Source of the DNA: Methanoculleus horonobensis
Lineage (GTDB): Archaea; Halobacteriota; Methanomicrobia; Methanomicrobiales; Methanoculleaceae
Length of the DNA: 64,000 nt
Direction: 5' to 3'
Assembly: GCF_001602375.1 (NCBI RefSeq)
Contig: NZ_BCNY01000004.1
Location: forward strand, 39,416 to 103,415
Numbering within the stretch: position 1 is the first letter of the stretch; every line of letters starts with the position of its first letter. The notes under the pieces were generated by a model. The model was given only the letters and a program-made list of their open reading frames with translations. It was not told the DNA's origin and ran no database searches. Made by a program: the position numbers and the translations under genes. Shown here in pieces: positions 62,201-64,000 of the stretch.

Positions 62201-62999
62201 GCCCGATGGGCGAGAGCCCCGGGATCTGCGAGACCGAGGAGGAATCTTCCGCCTCTGCGCGGCAATGGTGGTAGAACTCGCAGGACTCGCACCGCGAGGT
62301 GAGGTGCCAGGGCACGTCCCCCGGCGGGGCGCCGAGGATGCCCGGGAGGCGGTGGCGGAAGAAGTCCTCGATCACCCGTATGTTGAGGTTTAGATCGAAG
62401 GGTTCCGGTTCGTCCTCCCCGTAGAGCCAGATCCCCGCCCGGTTCCGGTCGACCCGGAGATCGAGCCCGAGCAGGTCCAGGGCGTGCTCGAGGATCAGGG
62501 CATACAGCGTCGCCTGGATCCGGTGACTGACGCTGAGTTCTTCGCTTGCCTTGATATCGATGATCTGCAGGCGTCCTTCTTCATCGACCCTGACGAGATC
62601 CGGGCGGCAGGGGGAGAACCGGTGCCTCCCGGGGTCAAGATCGTACCTCTGCAGGAAGTGGACCGAGACCGGGATGGTCGTCTGGTAGATTGCCTCGCCC
62701 CGGGAGAGCCGGGGGAGGAGGTTGAAACTCTCTTCGATGGAGAACGACCGCCCGGAGATCGGCCCGCCCCCGTCCGGGAGCCGCACCCGGCCCGCGAGTT
62801 TCGTCCGGATCACCTCCTCCTCCCACCGGATGCCGGCTTCGAGGAGGGCTCGCGTCACCGGGCTCGTATCGATCGCGGCCGCCGGGATGCCGGCTCCAGG
62901 GCGCTCCTGCTCCGGGGTCGCGTGGTAGCGGAGGTGGCGTTCGCAGTCGTGGTAGAAGAACCGGCCGATGAGCGACGGGCTGAGGTTGAAGCGTGGCAT
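59220..62999 (-). CDS. Dna2-like Fe-S nuclease fused to SF1 helicase
   Basis: 1259 residues. The N-terminal nuclease (~1-260) has Asp134 (CRPDLVRV), Asp148 and Lys150 (LQIIDIKAS), plus cysteines 19, 237, 240 and 246 in the C-C-x2-C-x5-C order of Dna2/AddB/Cas4 4Fe-4S nucleases. The C-terminal SF1 (AAA_11/AAA_12) helicase has Walker A VWGPPGTGKTHFLA (~811-819), THAAVENLLV, Walker B LLIVDEASQM, GDDLQLPPVVQG, DTVDKMQGQEAESAI and RLNVSLTRSRTK. It should unwind and cut DNA flaps or ends. It is a single gene; the large intervening region (~260-770) has no clear motif. Confidence 0.92.
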   Translation of the reverse strand: MPRFNLSPSLIGRFFYHDCERHLRYHATPEQERPGAGIPAAAIDTSPVTRALLEAGIRWEEEVIRTKLAGRVRLPDGGGPISGRSFSIEESFNLLPRLSRGEAIYQTTIPVSVHFLQRYDLDPGRHRFSPCRPDLVRVDEEGRLQIIDIKASEELSVSHRIQATLYALILEHALDLLGLDLRVDRNRAGIWLYGEDEPEPFDLNLNIRVIEDFFRHRLPGILGAPPGDVPWHLTSRCESCEFYHHCRAEAEDSSSVSQIPGLSPIGRRYLREAPWDGGLSINALSDLEVFLRDPASDGCLDNCGSLAGQGDRLRATVRALTTGEIIPLAATSLALPVYEDIAVVLTIQKDPVSGRIYALGFRRSRGKAVYGTPSHEAIFVAANPGDCAGVRREFVRALAAELEAVDGYNRGRDWAEQESVQTYVYDTYEEELFTRLLEEALDDPVTAEDALRLRFYYQDPGIALGSSHPSTSVPFPAVVLTREIRRLLALPVPFTLRLPEVLAAIPSSRFAYRLNPSSLFWNEHGNAMKSDAIMMAWHGRRPEATDWIRQEVSRRLLAAGSVLDGLRERTKERLVRWAEKFRFPGSWDAATPEISRLLFIAEYESTMGARQVQELRSRPRAARVRDGVSIPLKKSEGNFWKVLAPLDLALFEQSRAFSYLLVPDEPAGEEAERAFDDLRYRSSPNPGNSGVCFARVRDTIVDRTAGEVRGLVLEVAYPRDHAPFAEGDLAVLHPRFTDFTAPRYVDRLLALDEQPENDFIRLLRDPQGFAAPIPEPGEVAADAERLARDAGFTRSQNAAFSHVTENRLTLVWGPPGTGKTHFLATAILSLVKARRAHGERIRVGVAAFTHAAVENLLVKVQGSVDEFGLTAGLPIYKLRDIRTPGGERSLEVLPHDRAETVVGYPALLLGGTVHGFAKLEKSLPSLDLLIVDEASQMRAAELAMVLPMLGEGGRLVLAGDDLQLPPVVQGAYPAPVDGLPGLDDSVFAYLRHRDDPSRPIYTCQIQENWRMNRTLSGFPAETLYGAGYAPATDEIARQRITLAPAPPGEEWMEWVLDPAYPLVLCVLEGVRTTVENPAEAALVARLAGTLRERLIDSGSGERYPATEDGDYRFWRHGLFIVSPHHAQIGAIKSSLAGVRAWKSPPFVDTVDKMQGQEAESAIISYGVSDVETALREAEFIYSRNRLNVSLTRSRTKCVVFLPRPLLEPPLELEQNEKAAAGFRHMLDLQEFCRAHGDTRTFDLDGEAGVRLTVMRARVE

Positions 63000-63457
63000 G
63001 GACGAACTCGAGGATCCGGGATGACTCCCTGTGTGCCATTCTGTTTGTGGGGGCGCGGGAAAACAGTTGTTGTCGGTCGGTTCTTTTGCGTTCCATATGA
63101 TAGATAGGATCGACCGACAGCTCTTCGAGGGATATGCGCGTTTGTGGCCTGGAACAGACCCCCGGTCATCCCGGTGCAGACCGCGCGCGTCTCCGGGCAG
63201 TCACGCGGTCTTTAGACCGGGTTTTGAGTGGTGGTTCCCTGCGCGTGGTGTGCCATGTGCGGTATCGGCGTTCGTGTAACTCCGCGATATCTCGTGCGTC
63301 TGCAAAAAAGGAGTCTTCTCCCCCTTCTCCTGGCTGCAAAATCCCTACATGAAACCATTGGGGAAATTAATACTCTGTGATGAGATGTGCCGGAATGCTG
63401 CGTTCCGGTTCACGCTCTCATCTCTCCGGAGGCCCTGAGATAGTCCGGGCCTGACGA

Positions 63458-63488
63458 AATGTTTATGTGGGTTCGGGATCAACATTGT
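63458..63488 (+). promoter_or_regulatory. rRNA promoter P1
   Basis: AATGTTTATG (TATA-like) at 63458, then AACATTGT starting at 63481, 23 bases on. The same pair recurs in P2 and P3. It lies ~395 bp before 16S. Confidence 0.6.
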
Positions 63489-63580
63489 ATCTCACGCGGG
63501 CGGAACAATATCCGCCTGGAATTCGTGATCCGGCGAAAGTTCTCACAGGATTTTCGCGGAACGATCTCAAGCAGGAAGAC

Positions 63581-63614
63581 AATGTTTATATGGTAAAACA
63601 TACAAACATTATTT
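63581..63614 (+). promoter_or_regulatory. rRNA promoter P2
   Basis: AATGTTTATATGG at 63581, then AACATTATTTCC starting at 63605, spacing 24. It is preceded by GGAAGAC and is the best TATA box of the three. Confidence 0.65.
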
Positions 63615-63616
63615 CC

Positions 63617-63660
63617 TGCGCAGGAAGTTGCTCCGGCCTGATTCGGCCGGGGTTTCCTGC
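63617..63660. other. GC-rich hairpin between P2 and P3
   Basis: GCAGGAA ... TTCCTGC encloses a perfect inner stem CCGGCC-tgattc-GGCCGG. It could end or slow transcripts from P1/P2, or be a processing site. Confidence 0.5.
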
Positions 63661-63712
63661 ATTTGAGGATATGTGGGTTCGAGATGCGATCTCGAATCTG
63701 ATGTGGGAAGCA

Positions 63713-63746
63713 AATGTTTAAATATCCATAAAACCAACATTGTTTC
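63713..63746 (+). promoter_or_regulatory. rRNA promoter P3
   Basis: AATGTTTAAATATCC at 63713, then AACATTGTTTCCC starting at 63736, spacing 23. It lies ~140 bp before the 16S start and so is the proximal promoter. Confidence 0.65.
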
Positions 63747-63875
63747 CCTATTGATGGAGAACCGACATGACCGCGCCGTGACGCGGGTTGGTTCTGACGT
63801 TGGCATTGGCAATGCGGAAATTTGTTCAGTAACCGCTAATTCCTCCCAAGTTTACAGTAGTGTGCATACTTCAAA

Positions 63876-64000
63876 ATTCTGGTTGATCCTGCCAGAGGTC
63901 ACTGCTATCGGGGTTCGATTAAGCCATGCGAGTCGAGAGGGTTCGGCCCTCGGCGTACTGCTCAGTAACACGTGGATAACCTGACCTGAGGAAGGGGATA
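63876..64000 (+). rRNA. 16S ribosomal RNA, 5' end (cut by window edge)
   Basis: ATTCTGGTTGATCCTGCCAG is the universal archaeal 16S start, followed by TTAAGCCATGCGAGTCGA, GGCGTACTGCTCAGTAACAC and GTGGATAACCTGACC. The first 125 bases are present; the rest lies beyond the window. The sequence fits Methanomicrobiales. Confidence 0.97.

Larger units (their letters stand above)
63000..63875. promoter_or_regulatory. rRNA operon upstream region
   Basis: 876 bp without a gene. The left half (63000-63450) shows nothing clear. The right half carries three similar promoter units (63458, 63581, 63713), a GC hairpin between the second and third, and a palindrome TTCGAGAT-gcg-ATCTCGAA at about 63678-63697. 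Confidence 0.7.

Overview
The window is archaeal chromosome from a methanogen of the order Methanomicrobiales, most likely Methanoculleus or a close relative. The evidence is a GC-rich genome with AT-rich TATA-type promoters and many GTG/TTG starts, a coenzyme F430 biosynthesis cluster (cfbA, cfbE, cfbD, cfbB), a methanogenesis-marker-9 protein, diphthine synthase, an archaeal NusA-like KH protein, and the 5' end of an archaeal 16S rRNA gene at the right edge. The genus is inferred from gene content and memory of these genomes, not from a search.

Left part (1-18.9 kb): the C-terminal end of FeoB; a RecA-fold protein that has lost its Walker A motif; dphB overlapping a DUF357 gene; a UPF0104-type membrane protein; a DUF151 nuclease; and hisE with nusA. 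A 0.85-kb gene-free region follows, with seven copies of a 46-bp tandem repeat. Next come two PAS signalling proteins, a DUF432-MscS pair, a metallo-beta-lactamase-fold protein and a SIMPL-domain protein. A three-gene overlapping set encodes a winged-helix/FHA protein, a membrane Ser/Thr kinase and a K+-type ion channel. After it lie two tandem small paralogues, a membrane protein, PolX, an FKBP isomerase and an FkbM methyltransferase.

Middle (19-35 kb): a TreT-like glycosyltransferase, a DbpA-type RNA helicase divergent from a uracil-DNA-glycosylase-like protein, an Hsp20, a GNAT acetyltransferase, and a membrane-anchored winged-helix regulator. The regulator is divergent from a tight run of secreted or membrane proteins (25.8-32.4 kb). 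These are two beta-propeller proteins, two proteins ending in PGF-CTERM-like tails, a lipoprotein and small membrane proteins. Three promoters in this run share a GCACAGAAA element directly upstream of TATA, which suggests one regulon. A 1.2-kb decayed AT-rich region, a PsiE-like protein and an HdeD-like protein follow.

Right part (35-64 kb): two large divergent PAS sensor proteins, one a full response-regulator/histidine-kinase hybrid and one with no kinase core; a B12/radical-SAM protein; a DUF3795 protein; a fragment of an HdeD-like gene; an AT-rich NucS-like nuclease gene; tRNA-Glu; and ilvE. The F430 operon (cfbA-E-D-B, no cfbC) is divergent from a nuclease / methanogenesis marker 9 / CitG-like / DUF447 operon. 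Four tandem single-domain fasciclin genes, UvsE with an unusual MutY-like glycosylase, and a Dna2-like Fe-S nuclease-helicase follow. The last 0.9 kb holds three similar promoters in tandem upstream of 16S rRNA.
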